From Thysanoteuthis rhombus (lineage: Eukaryota; Mollusca; Cephalopoda; Oegopsida; Thysanoteuthidae): a stretch of DNA of 64,000 nt. Positions 26,411 to 41,378 of this stretch are shown piece by piece (position 1 is the stretch's first letter; the number at the start of each line of letters is the position of its first letter). The translations under genes were made by a program, and so were the position numbers. The notes below the pieces were generated by a model. It did not search any database, was not told the DNA's origin, and saw nothing but the letters and a program-made list of their open reading frames with translations. The stretch lies in assembly GCA_963457665.1 (NCBI GenBank), contig OY735203.1, positions 22,351,674 through 22,415,673 on the forward strand. The letters run 5' to 3'.

Positions 26411-27820
26411 TCTTATAATCTAGTTTGTTTAGTATATTTCATGAAATCAGAATAATCAGCTATTAAACGAAAATTGTTCGTGTCGTATCAGTGATTTGTT
26501 CATATGCACCGAAATAAGAAAAACAGACTCAGATGACATCCAATCAGTGCTGTGTTCCATAAAATTGCTATCAGTAGTAAACGTGCAATGAGTGGAAAGC
26601 TCATCCAAAACAGTTCAAAAAGTTCATCCTAACATGCTTACACATCTCAAAAATTGGCAGCATATACAAAAAAATGTTTTTTTTTGTATATACGTCTTCA
26701 GTTTTCAGTCTTATTTCGTATTTTTGCTGTTCCTTTTCACATTTTTTAATCTCCTGTCAGAGTTTTGTCAATAGGTTATAGAATTACATTTATGTATATG
26801 CTTATGACTGTCTTGGCTTATCCCAAAATACATAAAGTGAATTATATTTGGTTGTATTCCATCGATGTCCAGAGTTCTCTTTGGATAGCCATCATAAAAT
26901 CCTCCAGTCGCAACTGCCGTCCCTGTTTTAAGTAACGAAATATTTTTTCAGGATATTCCTAGCTAAAAGTTACTAATCTTAAACTTCAACCCAAATGTAT
27001 TTGCTATTTAAATTTCTCAAACAGCGAAACATTTGATAGTGATGGTGCTCTCACTTATTACTCTCCATTTTCCCTAGCAAATAAAAAAATGGAAGCCATT
27101 TTCTGAGCGAGATTAAATCATTGTATGTTAAATGAAGTGATAAAAAATGACTACGAAACTTGACGAAAACTCTTCATAAAATGTGTTTTGGCTTCAAAAA
27201 ATAATTATAAAAATCTCCCATTAGTTTTCTTGGAAATAACGTCAGTGCGTGACTCACCTAAGAATGAAATATATTCGACTTATTTTTACACAATTTGTGT
27301 GTCCCAGAGCAAATCAGCAATTTGGATTTTAGATAAGCTTTGATCGTAACTTCGTAGAATTAATACAGGAATCATTTATCCATATAAGTGGACAGTCTCA
27401 GTATTTTACAGCATCGTACTATAATGTTTACCACTTCAAAAGAACAGACAGCAATTCTGCTTGGATTCCATCTTAATTTTCACCTCGTTCGTGAAGCATC
27501 CGAACTAATGGCTCGTCCATTTTATTTATTTGTCAGGTTCACCAGGGAATTGGTGTTAGTCCAGCAATCGCAAAATACTTGTATCATCAGACATTATATC
27601 TTTCTATAAAGTGGAAATATCAATGGCAAAAAACATTCTCAGCAGGAAGTTTAGTAACATGGTAATTATTTTCAGAGGGATCCTGAATCATTTAACACGC
27701 AAGCAATTTTTGACACACATAATTGTCTGTGTTGAAAGGAACAAATATAGTAGATATGGACCGTGACTAAATGAAATAGGAATTTGGATTCATAACATTT
27801 GGGGCTTTACATTACCGGCA
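26411..27820. other. Unannotated block
   Basis: No gene, RNA or repeat family recognised in this AT-rich stretch. Confidence 0.5.
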
Positions 27821-27905
27821 ACTGTTTAGCTCAGTTGTAAGAGCAACGCTTTGTTGGAGTGGCAGCCCAATTTGTTACAGGTTCAATCCCTGTGGCAGCC
27901 CTGTT
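27821..27905 (+). tRNA. tRNA-like sequence (tRNA-derived retroposon or decayed tRNA)
   Basis: TAGCTCAGTTG at 27826-27836 matches the pol III A box exactly, with a D stem GCTC/GAGC. GGTTCAATCCC at 27880-27890 matches the B box, inside a perfect 5-bp T stem (ACAGG/CCTGT) with a 7-nt loop. An anticodon arm can be drawn (ACGCT, loop TTGTTGG, AGTGG) giving anticodon GTT, but with a mismatch. The acceptor stem pairs at only about five of seven positions using G-U pairs, and the anticodon-to-T region is too long for a normal variable loop. A SINE head is more likely than a functional tRNA. No T-run terminator immediately follows; a T-rich run begins about 10 bp on. Confidence 0.6.
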
Positions 27906-28021
27906 TAAATTGATTTTTTATTATATTTGCGGTGTCTAGATTGTTGATATTTACCGTGTATTTTAGGAGAAATCAATAAATAGTTTCAATAGAATGCAAT
28001 TTATAATCATTCCGTCGGATC

Positions 28022-30034
<2,013 letters not shown>

Positions 30035-30265
30035 ATTTCTCTCTTCTCTCTCAAGAGTTTTACTACCATTGCTGAGAAAGGGAGGGATGCGTTCCCTAGT
30101 GACATAGTTCCTTGATTTCGGTTCGTAGTTATTGGTCAATTTCCAGATGCCTTGCTGTGTAGTGTAAAGTTTTATCCTGAAGAAAATGCACGCGAAGCTC
30201 TAGTTTTGTAATTTTGAGTTCAATCTTAATTCTCCTTTCCTCTGTGTCTTGAGGCATTATCTTTC
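30035..30265 (-). pseudogene. Possible Penelope-like element N-terminal fragment
   Basis: Minus-strand translation near 30255-30140 includes IELKITKLELRVHFLQD followed by RHLEI. This resembles the KLELxIxFLxxC...GxxPxGLxIK region near the start of Penelope-like ORFs. The rest is frameshifted and unrecognisable. The same strand carries a clearer Penelope-like remnant at 44.6-45.6 kb. Weak evidence; a chance match is possible. Confidence 0.28.
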
Positions 30266-31038
30266 CCAGTATTTCCTTAAGATATAAATTCCCTCTACTC
30301 CAAAAAAAGAAAGTTTTTTTTTGTATATATTTTGTCCATTTCTCGGCTTTTTATTGTGTTATAGGATTCTAACTTTCTCTTATTCAAGAGATTCTTTCAC
30401 ATCCAGAATTTTTTTTTTGTTTTCTGGTTGTGAAATCTCCTTCCTGGATGTAGAATCTGCCCTTTTCTCTTAAGTATCCATAATAGGTTTTAAAGTAGTT
30501 GTCAAGTGCATTTTGTTTTTCTTAAGTGCATATCGAGTATATAGGGTCTATCGAAGCATACAGTTTTTCATTTTTTTTCTTTTTCCAGTCCCTCTTGATT
30601 TTTTTTTGCTATTTCTGTTTTGTTTTGTGTATCTCCAAGATATTGTTTGCTGCTTATTTTCGCCGCAGTAAGAGGTGGAAAGTTAAATAGATCCAACACT
30701 TTAAATCATTTAAAAGAATTTCGCAAGTGTATTGGACTTGAGTATCATTTCGAATTATTTTTTAGGGATTATTTTCTCCTTCATTTAACTACAAAGACAC
30801 AGAAGCACTTACAATTGAACGCGTTTACGCAAACTTTCAATGCACCTACACAAGAAACTTGACACGTAAAAAAAGAGAATAAATTCATCCTTATGGATTA
30901 TATCCTGGATAATAACCCTAAAGTACTTGATGCAGATATTTACGTAAAAACATAAAGCTCATTTCCAACACTTCTAAGGTAATAATCTGATGGAGCTCTT
31001 GGAGGACTGAAACACGTGTTGAAATGAGAATGATTATG

Positions 31039-31283
<245 letters not shown>

Positions 31284-31968
31284 TTTAAGGTATTGCCCTG
31301 GAAAGAAAAAAATTCAAATTATATTTAGATAGGGAAGCTAATTATGTTATAAAAAGTTTCCATACATTAAACTGTTCGTTTTAGTTCAGTATTTGTCAAG
31401 TTGAGCATTTTAGCTACATTGTAAATAGAACCAACCCCCCTCTTTCTTATGAGATTAAACATCAATTGTTCCCAAAAGTGACTAGTCACCGATGCGGGTC
31501 AACTTAGTGCATCAGACACCACATATCAGAAAAATATGCAAAATTACTGAAAAATCATCCCAAGTACCCACGTAAACACTCAGTTTAATCAGTTTATGCT
31601 CAAATTGTCTGTATTGTGCAGGAAAATAATTACATTAAAGAACATATTCTTTTAACTGTCGTCGATTTTTTCCCTGGGCTTCCCCACTAGTTTAATAATA
31701 AATTAAGTGAAACATATATCCAAGTATGCGTAAAATAGTACATAGTTAAATCGAAAGTAAATATTGAAATAATACTTTGTAATTACTGGAACAAAAATTA
31801 TGAAATAAAATTTAGGTTTCATTTTAGAATAGTAATTACTTTGCAAACAGAAGTCATCAGTAAAACCCTAAGAAATTACCCATTCAATGTCTTATGTCGT
31901 GAAAGATGTACTGTTATGCAGAATTTTAGCTCCCTACTTGCAAACAGATTGGTAGGTATTTTTTGTGC

Positions 31969-31976
<8 letters not shown>

Positions 31977-32058
<82 letters not shown>
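31977..32058. repeat. (TA)n microsatellite
   Basis: Pure TA tract of about 82 bp. Confidence 0.97.
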
Positions 32059-32061
<3 letters not shown>

Positions 32062-33232
32062 GCTTTCTATACGTGTGTGTGTTTCATGGAACTACGTTCA
32101 TGCCGGAGAATATCTTGATGAATGTTTGTGTAAATATCCGGATACATATTTGTTTAAGGAAATCACAAAAAATACTCTTTGTAAAAATCACGTCTTCTAT
32201 TCGTTGGTTACTCAGCCCCATATTGTTTGTTCAAAGGATCAAATATCAGTATGACGTGCATAATCCTTACAATAATTTCAGGAGCTAAAATAATGGTTCT
32301 GAGCGAAAGGAAAATCGGTTGGTCTTTTAGTCTTGGTCAATGCCGAAACAAATGACTATTGGACAAGTTGATAGTCATTGGAAATAGGAAATAAAAATTC
32401 TTATAACTCAACCTAAACGGAATCTATTTGCAGAAAAAGGTCGCCTCTGTGTTTGGTTGTATTCCGTTTGGCTTCTTGATTATATATTGCTAGACACTGA
32501 ATAAATTGTCGCTTCACGAGGCTATGGTGAGCAATTGGTTGATTTGAACGTTGCATTGGGACTGAAATGACCTTTCCCTTGCAAAGCAGTCGACCCTTGA
32601 TTTTACAATATGATAGTGCCCGTCCTCAGCAAAGGCAATAGAACAAGCAACCATGGGGAGTAGGAGCGATGGGGAGCGGCAACATGCTCTATACTCCAAG
32701 AATTCTCAATTTCAGACTCTCATTTGTTTCGCACTCTGCAAATCCCTTATTGTCATGTCAGCGGTTACAACGACTTCATGATACTGGCATATCCTTGAAG
32801 AAATCATTCGTTCGAAACTAGAACCGTTTTTTATCATATAATAGATAATGTATCCGAGAGATAAATTATGAATGAGATTAATGATTCTGTATGAATATAT
32901 CAGTATGAATAATAAAGTCAACAAGGAAATCTTAGCATAAACTTCGTGCATGAAGGTAGATGAATGAATATAGATTCTCGTGACTATAAGTGTAAGTGTT
33001 TGTGCAAGTACAAAAAATATTAGATATTAATGATAATCTTTAAGTAACAATAATTTCTATCTATTCATCTATCTATCTCTATATCTAACTATCAGTTTAT
33101 CTTTTTGCACGTTAATTGCAGGACCGCCTGCTATATAGACACTGTTTGATCAGTTCTATCTCTATCTATTTACGCCATGACGTCTGGTGACTTTACTAAA
33201 CTGAGCCAAGTGAAATAAGTATGTACTAGTGA
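32059..33232. other. Unannotated block with a small hairpin
   Basis: AATGACTAT and ATAGTCATT form a perfect 9-bp inverted repeat around an 11-nt loop at about 32350-32378. GTCGACCCTTGATTTTAC near 32589-32606 matches the left part of the MITE-like segment at 33233, so a solo fragment of that element may sit here. No gene. Confidence 0.4.
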
Positions 33233-33410
33233 ATACATTCCGTCGATTTCGTGTATAAGTCGACCCTTGATTTACGATAATGCTCAGTTAGCTCCTAGTT
33301 CCCACCCCCCATTAATTTTCAACTTCAACCTTTCAAAACCATTACTCATGTATAGGTCGATCCCCTACGTCCGTCTGAAAACTCGACCTACACAGGGGAA
33401 TATACAGTAC
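33233..33410. mobile_element. MITE-like inverted-repeat element
   Basis: The left side reads GTGTATAAGTCGACCC (33251-33266). The right side, reverse-complemented, reads TGTATATTCCCCTGTGTAGG then TCGAG (33407-33383), and an inner inverted copy GGGATCGACCTATACATGAG lies at 33364-33345. The two ends are imperfect inverted repeats of the same GTGTA..GTCGA motif around an AT-rich centre. No coding potential. The word type is familiar from dispersed non-autonomous DNA elements in animals, but I cannot name the superfamily. Confidence 0.5.
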
Positions 33411-34204
33411 TTATAAAACTCTCGGTCACAAATTTATTTGTTTTCGCATATATGGAGAGAGAGAAGAGAGAAAAAGGCAATGACGAATGAGTAACATAAA
33501 CTTATATCAGTATCTCTGTATTTATTTATAGCTGAATACATATCATTCACGAAATTGATTTATTCCTGTATGCATTATAAAAACCCCAGGAGAGTAAAAG
33601 CATAAATCATGATTTATAAAATATACATATCAATGTGTGTGTACTGGAGTGTATATTGCCTTTCTGAATATGATATATACAACGTGGTTATGATTATAAT
33701 TTATGTGCCCAAAATGTTATTATGATAGTTACTGAAGACATATCAGCTGTGATATGAAAACGATAAAATAAAATATGTGTCTGGTCGATGATAATAACGT
33801 AAAGAAGAATTTGAATATTTTTATTCATTTAGTCTATTTCCACTTATAGATGTGGTTATTTTAAACTTCGTTCAAAACTTCACACTTACCAAACTCTTGG
33901 TTCAAATGCTTACACGAGATACGAATAAAATTTATCCAGTTCTAGTTCGACGTTCAAGTTGACATCAAGTAACAACAATAGCAACAACATCAACGAAAGT
34001 AACCCTCACCTATTTTGGGAGAGTAACATCTGTTTGTCCATCTTGTAAGCTCAAAGCAAACCGATTTACAAAATTACAGACTTTGATCGATAGAAGACTT
34101 TTTAAACAATTTGGCTGAACTGATAAAACTTGCAAATTCATAAGAGTTCAGGTTACAAATATGCAAGGACTCACTTGATAATGAAAATAAATACGCTTAT
34201 GCTG

Positions 34205-34366
<162 letters not shown>

Positions 34367-35069
34367 AGTTTTGCATGAAATGTTAGTCTCTATGTTTGAA
34401 GCAAAGGTTTCAATCCAGTTTCGTGGTACTGAATGTGAAATTAGCTAGTCTATAGCCACGCCAAAAAAGTAATGCAACGAAACAGTTGTCAGTGGATGGC
34501 ATGATTATTTGCACACACACACACACACATACACGCTAATATATGTATACATATATATATGTGTGTGTGTGTGGATATATAACTTTTTATATGTACCATA
34601 AAAATGTTGCAGTAATCATACTCGGTAGGGATAGGAATAGGAGTTGATATTAACCCATGCACCATTCAGGCGTATTTAGATATAGATCACCGTGATAGAG
34701 ACCCGGTTTATAATCAGATAGAATTAAAGATATCAAGTTAGGTAATAGAACCGAAGAAAACTATGTTTTGGGCAGGCTTCATTATTTCACTTAATTTTTA
34801 CATACTTAAATTACCTAAATATAAGTGGATTTTCCTTTTTAATCAGGCACAGAAATTTTGAATAGATAAGTCATACTTCAGAACGGTAAATGATATAACA
34901 TTTGTTTTCCATCGTTTTTTTTTTGTTTTTTTTTAACACATTATTGTTTAATGATTCCTGTATGAAATTTTAATGGAATATGTTAGTAAAAAGGATTATG
35001 GCCACCTATATGAGTAGAAAGGAGAATTGATTTAGAACGAGGTACAAAATCAATATGACGAAATATTAG

Positions 35070-35142
<73 letters not shown>

Positions 35143-36034
35143 TGCTATTCTTTGAGACCCAGTTTATATATTCCTTGCAAAGGATACGTTCAGAAAAAGG
35201 TTATGGATAAGTAATTTTTTCATGTTCAGATTCACTGAATATCTGTTTGCACCTCATTTTTCCCTATCAATGTATTGATTGATCTACTTATCTATCTATG
35301 TGCGTATGCTCGTCTGTCTACTTCGTTTTGCGTGGCAAATGTGATATATATGAACTGTTTATATCTCTTCTCTGAGCGTATGACAATCTCCTACAATCGA
35401 TTCAGCCTGGCATCAGGCCAGATAAATATGACACTCTATGAAGATCGAAATCACAACACTAGCAATCATTTAGCAAGACACCTACGATAACTAATCAATG
35501 TACAGGAAGCATACTTGAGATTTCTATGAAACTTGGTATATGTACCTATCATTATCCATTTAAAAAAGAACAAATTAATATCCGGTACTCTATTCACTTA
35601 TCTTAGCATCATATACCACGTTTCAGGATCGCTTTTTTCTGTTTGTTGTTTTATTTTCATCCACACACATTCTGCTCTCTCCTTTTTTTCTTATTTTCTT
35701 TCATCATACTTTCTTTATTGACTTTTTTTTGCTGAAGCACCAAAAAATAGAATTTCTCTCCAAGGGAGGCCACCCATCTATATGGAGCAGTGACATCTCT
35801 GGTGGATCTATATTTATATGTCTATAAAAAAATTGTGTATCGTATCATATCATATTGAAACATGTTGAATGTATCACTTGGCCTAGACAACGTAAATAAA
35901 ATGAATTAAGATGGCTCTGTAGTAAGAATCGGACAAGTGAAATACTTATATACATATGTGTAGTCATCATATATAAGGTGTCCATATCACTTTTACTCCT
36001 GAATTTGTTTCATTTCGGAATTTTCACTTTTGTG
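34367..36034. other. Unannotated block with small arrays
   Basis: Contains short CA and TG tracts (34514-34530, 34560-34574) and a (TA)n array at 35073-35140. The open frames 35275-35490 and 35533-35721 show no domain. Confidence 0.45.
35073..35140. repeat. (TA)n microsatellite
   Basis: Pure TA tract of 68 bp. Confidence 0.97.
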
Positions 36035-36360
36035 TATATATATATATATATATATATATGATTCATTATATCATCCACAGAGAGTTGTTTCGATGTATTA
36101 GATAATTATTGTTTCCATTTTTCCATCCAGTACCGCAAGGCAGGATTGAAACCTTCACTTTAGACTTTGTCAGCCGACATCCAACCCCTCGACTACGGAA
36201 CTGGACAGTCAGTAAGGCTGAATCTAAGCGATATATTCATTCACACAGAAATTCCTCATCAACAAGAGCGCTCTATCCCTCAGGAAAAGTATTGCTTAAG
36301 CTCACAATGGATGATTTACCTCACTTGAAGAGTGCTCAACCCTGAATAAACGAGCATTAA
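36035..36360 (+). mobile_element. Family A repeat, copy 2, with 5' (TA)n
   Basis: A TA tract at 36035-36059 leads straight into ATATCATCCACAGAGAGTTG, then CCAGTACCGCAAGGCAGGAT near 36129, CTGGACAGTCAGTAAGG near 36202, CTCATCAACAAGAGCGCTCT near 36256 and GTGCTCAACCCTGAATAAAC ending near 36352. Block order and spacing match copy 1 at 13172-13480. The open frame 36109-36345 lies inside the repeat and is not a gene. Confidence 0.8.
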
Positions 36361-36688
36361 TCATATTTGTGTGTGTATGTGTGTATGTAAATGTGATACC
36401 CTGTTGTGAAATACGTTTTCTGGACGCTAACCTACGTAAATATCAATGTTTGTGTATCATAGAATCATATCCATACGTAACACATCATTTTAATACCTAA
36501 TATAAGCAACACACTACATGTATATGTTATATATCAAAATCCTAGCTAAACTGAATATGGTGTTTGATCAAAACTTGAATTTATATATTGTATCGTTTGT
36601 AAAATAGGAGATTAGACAGAAGTGACACAAAAAGAAAAATGAAAAAAATATCCAACGTTCAGTGTCTAAAGCTGTAAATCTTTTTAGA

Positions 36689-36691
<3 letters not shown>

Positions 36692-36769
<78 letters not shown>

Positions 36770-36799
36770 TGTGTGTGTGCGTGTGTGCATGTGTGATGC

Positions 36800-36838
<39 letters not shown>

Positions 36839-36894
36839 AGAAAAACACGCTCAAACGCACACACATAATATATATATATATATCTATCTATCTA

Positions 36895-36945
<51 letters not shown>
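36692..36945. repeat. Cluster of (TA)n, (TG)n and (TCTA)n arrays
   Basis: TA 36692-36767, a GT-rich spacer, TA 36805-36836, a CA-rich spacer, TA/TCTA 36869-36899, TA to 36941. Confidence 0.95.
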
Positions 36946-36952
<7 letters not shown>

Positions 36953-37384
36953 TTATATACATGTGTGTATGCATATATATTTATATTTAAGAGAATGTCA
37001 TTTTTATTTCATTCACATCGTGTCAATATTCATTAGTCTCGTTTAAACTATTCAGCTGTTTCAAGCTGGTTATTTTCTCTCTTTTATTTCTCATTATCAT
37101 ATTCGTTTAACCTCAATATCCCCCACTCGGTCTCATCCATCATCAACTTTTCACCATCCTCTTCTCCTCATCTTCCCATTTGTGCATTTAAAATCTTCCT
37201 AATCCAAAGATTCCATCCTACCGATGCCTCTCCCCCTATCTCAACATATTCCAACCGAGCATACCTTTCATTGTCAGCATCCAGACGAGAACTGAGGGAC
37301 TTTTCTCACAAGGAAAAACAACATGAAAAAACAACACCAACAACAACAACTAAAAAAATTACTGAAGAACATCAATAACAAAAC
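36946..37384. other. Pyrimidine-rich block
   Basis: From about 37070 to 37260 the plus strand is strongly C/T-biased (CATCATCAACTTTTCACC, CCTCTTCTCCTCATCTTCC), followed by a CAACAACAAC-type run near 37336-37352. No gene recognised. It lies immediately upstream of the CpG-rich block. Confidence 0.45.
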
Positions 37385-37820
37385 CAACGGTCGATTTATT
37401 CGGACAAAAACCACAGAACGGCACCATTAAAACATCGCGCTTGAAAATTAAAGACATCGCGTGCTTTGCTACCGCACATTCTCCGTGGTAAACACCGGAA
37501 TTTTCCGTTCAACGCTCCACGCCCTTCGTGCCAGTCGAGATCCCCCAGCAGATTATCCGCCCGATGGTATTGCAGACAGTTGTTCGGTGAGCGACGATTG
37601 ATTTTTATAAGTTTTTACTCACTTGGATTTTCATTCTGACCGTGTCTGTATTCTGGCAACTCACGCAATCGTGAAATATCCGTTGACCAGCTTATCCAGG
37701 GATCGGATTGGGACGCAATAGACGGAACCACCGTCAGGTGGTGTGACTGATTCGACAACGCCCTATCCCAGCGCCCTATCCAAAAAAGAAAACATTAGTT
37801 TTTAACCGTCCACTCCGGTG
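37385..37820 (+). promoter_or_regulatory. CpG-dense island, candidate promoter or first exon
   Basis: By eye this roughly 430-bp block holds around 30 CpG dinucleotides (for example ACATCGCGCTTG, CATCGCGTGC, TCCACGCCCTTCGTGCC, GGACGCAATAGACGG), whereas flanking kilobases are CpG-poor. TTCG followed by GTGAGC at 37583-37592 is a fair splice-donor match, so a non-coding first exon ending at 37586 on the plus strand is conceivable. No long open frame, TATA box or recognised protein motif. A young repeat or fragment of a transferred sequence would be an alternative explanation. Confidence 0.3.
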
Positions 37821-38867
37821 GCATTGTGAGATTTGGCTTCGTGTTCTTGAAAGAGGCAATTGTTTAGACCAGTAGTTGCCAAAGTGGGCAACGTTGGAAA
37901 GCAACGGATGGTGAAGATGGCAAGGAGCAGAGAATAACTATGGATACCTCCTACATGTACTAATATATGTATGATGCGTACACGCAGCAACAATTGAGCC
38001 AAAGGACTGAAAAAATCATCACACACTCCATCTGGCTAGAAAAAAGTTTTATGCTGGATTGATCCGTTAGTATATATATTTATGTTTGTTTCTCGAAAAT
38101 TCAAACTTTCTAGTGATCACTGCCAAACAAAAGGGGAAATAAATAGCTTTTTCATTGATCCTTCCTTTTCCAATTTTTTAATTGATCATCCCCAACAGGC
38201 TGGTTGTTATGTTTTTGATTTTAGAAAAAGTAAAAATATTAATCAAAATTTAATTCTTAATGTATCATCTATTACCACCCCTCGGTGGGGGCCGCTGACT
38301 GAGTATATATCAGCTTGAAAAAGGAGCCGTAATACAAAAGAAAAATGTGGGGTTGCATTGTTTTGGACCTTTTGATGCTAATAAAAGTGTATCGTTGTAT
38401 TCATTTAACCTGTGTACGAGAATAGTGCTTATCAATTTAGGCTTCCATTTGCTAACAATACCTGCTCACTGACCTGAGTACTGAGCAGGATGTGACAGGG
38501 ATAAGCAATTTCAACATAATCATAAACCTGTGTAAGAGATTAGTAGAATTGTTGGATTCAATTACTTTCAATAGAAAATAATACTAAATAATAAATATAC
38601 AATAAAGAAAATCTAAGGAATAAAAACCATTCAGTGATATCAAGCCTCTATATTGTTCAGAGTAAACATGTCTGACTCTTATCGTAGGTAAATGCTTTTA
38701 AACTGTCCCATTTCGTTAAAGAGTTACAAAACGCATATTTTGCTAAAATGAATGATGACAGGGAGAACTTTCGTCTGTGATTTCTACTCTAAGAGAAGGG
38801 CGCTGTAAGCTATCTGAGGTGCAATTTATACAAAATATTCTGCAAATATAGATACTTACGTTACTGA
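37821..38867. other. Unannotated block with a hairpin
   Basis: CCTGCTCA and TGAGCAGG form a perfect 8-bp inverted repeat around a 13-nt loop at 38461-38489. The open frame 38082-38318 has no known domain. Nothing else recognised. Confidence 0.45.
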
Positions 38868-39180
38868 TCAGTATAGCTCAGTGGTAGCCCTCTTTTCCGC
38901 TACTCTAGGTAGTGATCTGAGCCATCACCGAGCCATACCATAACGAAGCCATCAGGAATAGTACTCAGGGTCTCTCCGCTAAGTGCAACGACAATGATTC
39001 AGGAACCTCTCTCTGATGCTAAAGAGTTACGGCCAAATTCACCGATTCTCGTGAGTTCACCGAAGCCTGTTCATTACACAGAAGGGTGAACATGGCAAGA
39101 GAGAAGTGGGTCTTATTAATAATTACAGCTGTGTACCTCTCCCCGTGACCTCCTAGATGAGAGTGTCAGAGGAGAACAAT
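38868..39180 (+). mobile_element. tRNA-derived SINE-like element, copy 1
   Basis: TAGCTCAGTGG at 38874-38884 is a perfect A-box match. About 40 bp on, GTGAT/ATCAC form a 5-bp T-stem-like hairpin with a 7-nt loop (about 38912-38928), although the B-box sequence itself is degenerate. The body contains GGAACCTCTCTCTGATGCTA (39003-39022), which recurs in altered form at 43826. The 3' limit is uncertain. Neither a target-site duplication nor a simple tail was identified. Confidence 0.5.
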
Positions 39181-39324
39181 GGTGCTTACGTATAGTTCCT
39201 TCTAGCAGCTATTTTGTTATCCATGGCTGAATAATTGATCGCGTCAGAAACTGACAATGGCTGACTGAGTATCCCGATTTTCTGAGGGTTAGATATTCCT
39301 TGCTTCTCTCTCTCCCAAACACTT

Positions 39325-39349
39325 ACACACACACACACACACACACACG
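39325..39349. repeat. (CA)n microsatellite
   Basis: A short perfect CA tract. Confidence 0.93.
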
Positions 39350-40438
39350 CACTCTTTCTCTTTGTCTCCGTCTCTGTGTATAAGTACATTTATAGTGTCG
39401 TATTTCCCGGCTGGTAAGAGGCTACATATATTAAGAGTCTATCGATTGGTGCTTCAGTCTATATAGAAGAATTGAAAAATTGAAAAGAACTACTTCTTTG
39501 ACTTTTTTTCATTCAGACATAACAGGCATCCTTATTGATTCATCTTCACTACCAAGTTTCTCCAAAATGGCCCGTTAGCTGATATTCACAATAACTCAAT
39601 GTAGAAAACGCAAATACGTATTGAAAATGATGCCAAAATTAACTGACGCAATGTGGAGAGTGCGTTGGTGAGAGCACAAAGGATGCTATCACGAGAATTT
39701 GCAATGAAGTGTCCATACCATGCACGATCTTTTTTCATAAAGCAAACAATTCCATAATGGAACTGGAAGTGGCTGAACACGAAATCGTCTAAAGATTTGT
39801 TTTTGTTTCGTTATTAACATGACCTTTTTAAACATCGAACCAAAGAGATTCTTTCCTGAAATAAAAGTAACGGAATTCTCGCTTGAGAAACTCGATGCCA
39901 GCATAATACGGAATCAAATCGTTGTCCAATATACTTCCAGTAATGAATGAAAATTTTGGATCAAATGATTGAGAATAACCAATATAAAAAAATCACATCT
40001 TCTATTATCTACTTCTTGTTATTATCACCTGATCTTTTTGTGAACCTTAGACAACAATCAATGGTCGTCACAAAAATTGGAACTAAATTTTCTGCAGATT
40101 CCATTTCTTCTTTTTCTCACTGCTTTTGCAGTCCCACCTAGGCCATAAAAATTATTGGGAACATTGCTGTATACTTTTATTATTCGAAAATGCTCCGGTC
40201 CAAAATTTTTTCCAAAGTATGGTGCCATTAATGGAACTGCATCCCGTAAGACAACATGCACAAAATGTGCAACCAATCAACAGGAAATGCCAGTTGACAG
40301 CAGCAGAAAAGGGCCCTTTCCCTTTAAATGGACAGGCATAGAATTAGAGGTAGTATATGAACCTACATCACTCGTAATACTTATAAAGATGGTTCGTTTA
40401 GAAAATGAGGGTAAAAATAGACATAATTTGGACATAAA
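39350..40438. other. Unannotated block
   Basis: No gene or repeat recognised. Several overlapping short open frames on both strands lack known motifs. Confidence 0.45.
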
Positions 40439-40500
40439 CACACACACACACACACACACATACATACACACTCATACACACACATACATATACACACACT
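40439..40500. repeat. (CA)n microsatellite with CATA variants
   Basis: CA repeats with several ACATAC interruptions. Confidence 0.92.
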
Positions 40501-40713
40501 TATATATGCCGATATGAATTTCAACTCAAAGTCACACAAAGTCCAGTGGAAAAAAAATAAATGAAAGAGCGTAGTCAACATTGACCCAAGCGAAGTCTGT
40601 ATAAAAAATATTATAGAACTGATTGAGAGGAAAAAATTAAGGTAGCTACTCAATCATAAATTTTCATATAGAGTTCCTCAAGTAATAAATGACATTTATA
40701 ATTTTCCCGTTGG

Positions 40714-40984
<271 letters not shown>

Positions 40985-41093
40985 ACAGACCGACAGACAG
41001 ACAGACTAAAGAGTAAGAGTACGTGGAGATTAATCTGTGTCAATTAATCCATAAATGAACAAATTAGTATGCTATACATATTTTGGAGGGGGG
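40985..41093 (+). repeat. GA-core-TA cassette, copy 1
   Basis: After the GA array come (GACA)n units, then a unique core from AAGAGTAAGAGTACGTGGAG (41009) through TTAATCCATAAATGAACAAA to CATATTTTGGAGG, then a new TA array. The core and both flanking arrays are repeated in the same order at 46965-47093, with only a few differences across about 95 bp. It has no coding or pol III signature. Confidence 0.82.
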
Positions 41094-41168
<75 letters not shown>

Positions 41169-41311
41169 AATAAATGATGGAATGAAGCATTTGCTACACA
41201 ACCCCTTCTATTTATTTCACGATAAACGTTTACTGTTGAATGTATCAAGCGCCCCATGAAATAAAGTCATTACACATCAGATATTATATCATATTATATT
41301 GTGACCTGCTC

Positions 41312-41378
<67 letters not shown>
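41094..41378. repeat. (TA)n array, spacer, then (TA)n-(TG)n array
   Basis: TA 41095-41162; a 150-bp unique spacer; TA 41315-41360 passing into TG to 41378. Confidence 0.96.

Noticed and set aside
27821..27905. Functional tRNA-Asn gene (anticodon GTT)
   Set aside because: Acceptor stem mismatched, anticodon stem imperfect and variable region too long; better explained as a SINE head.
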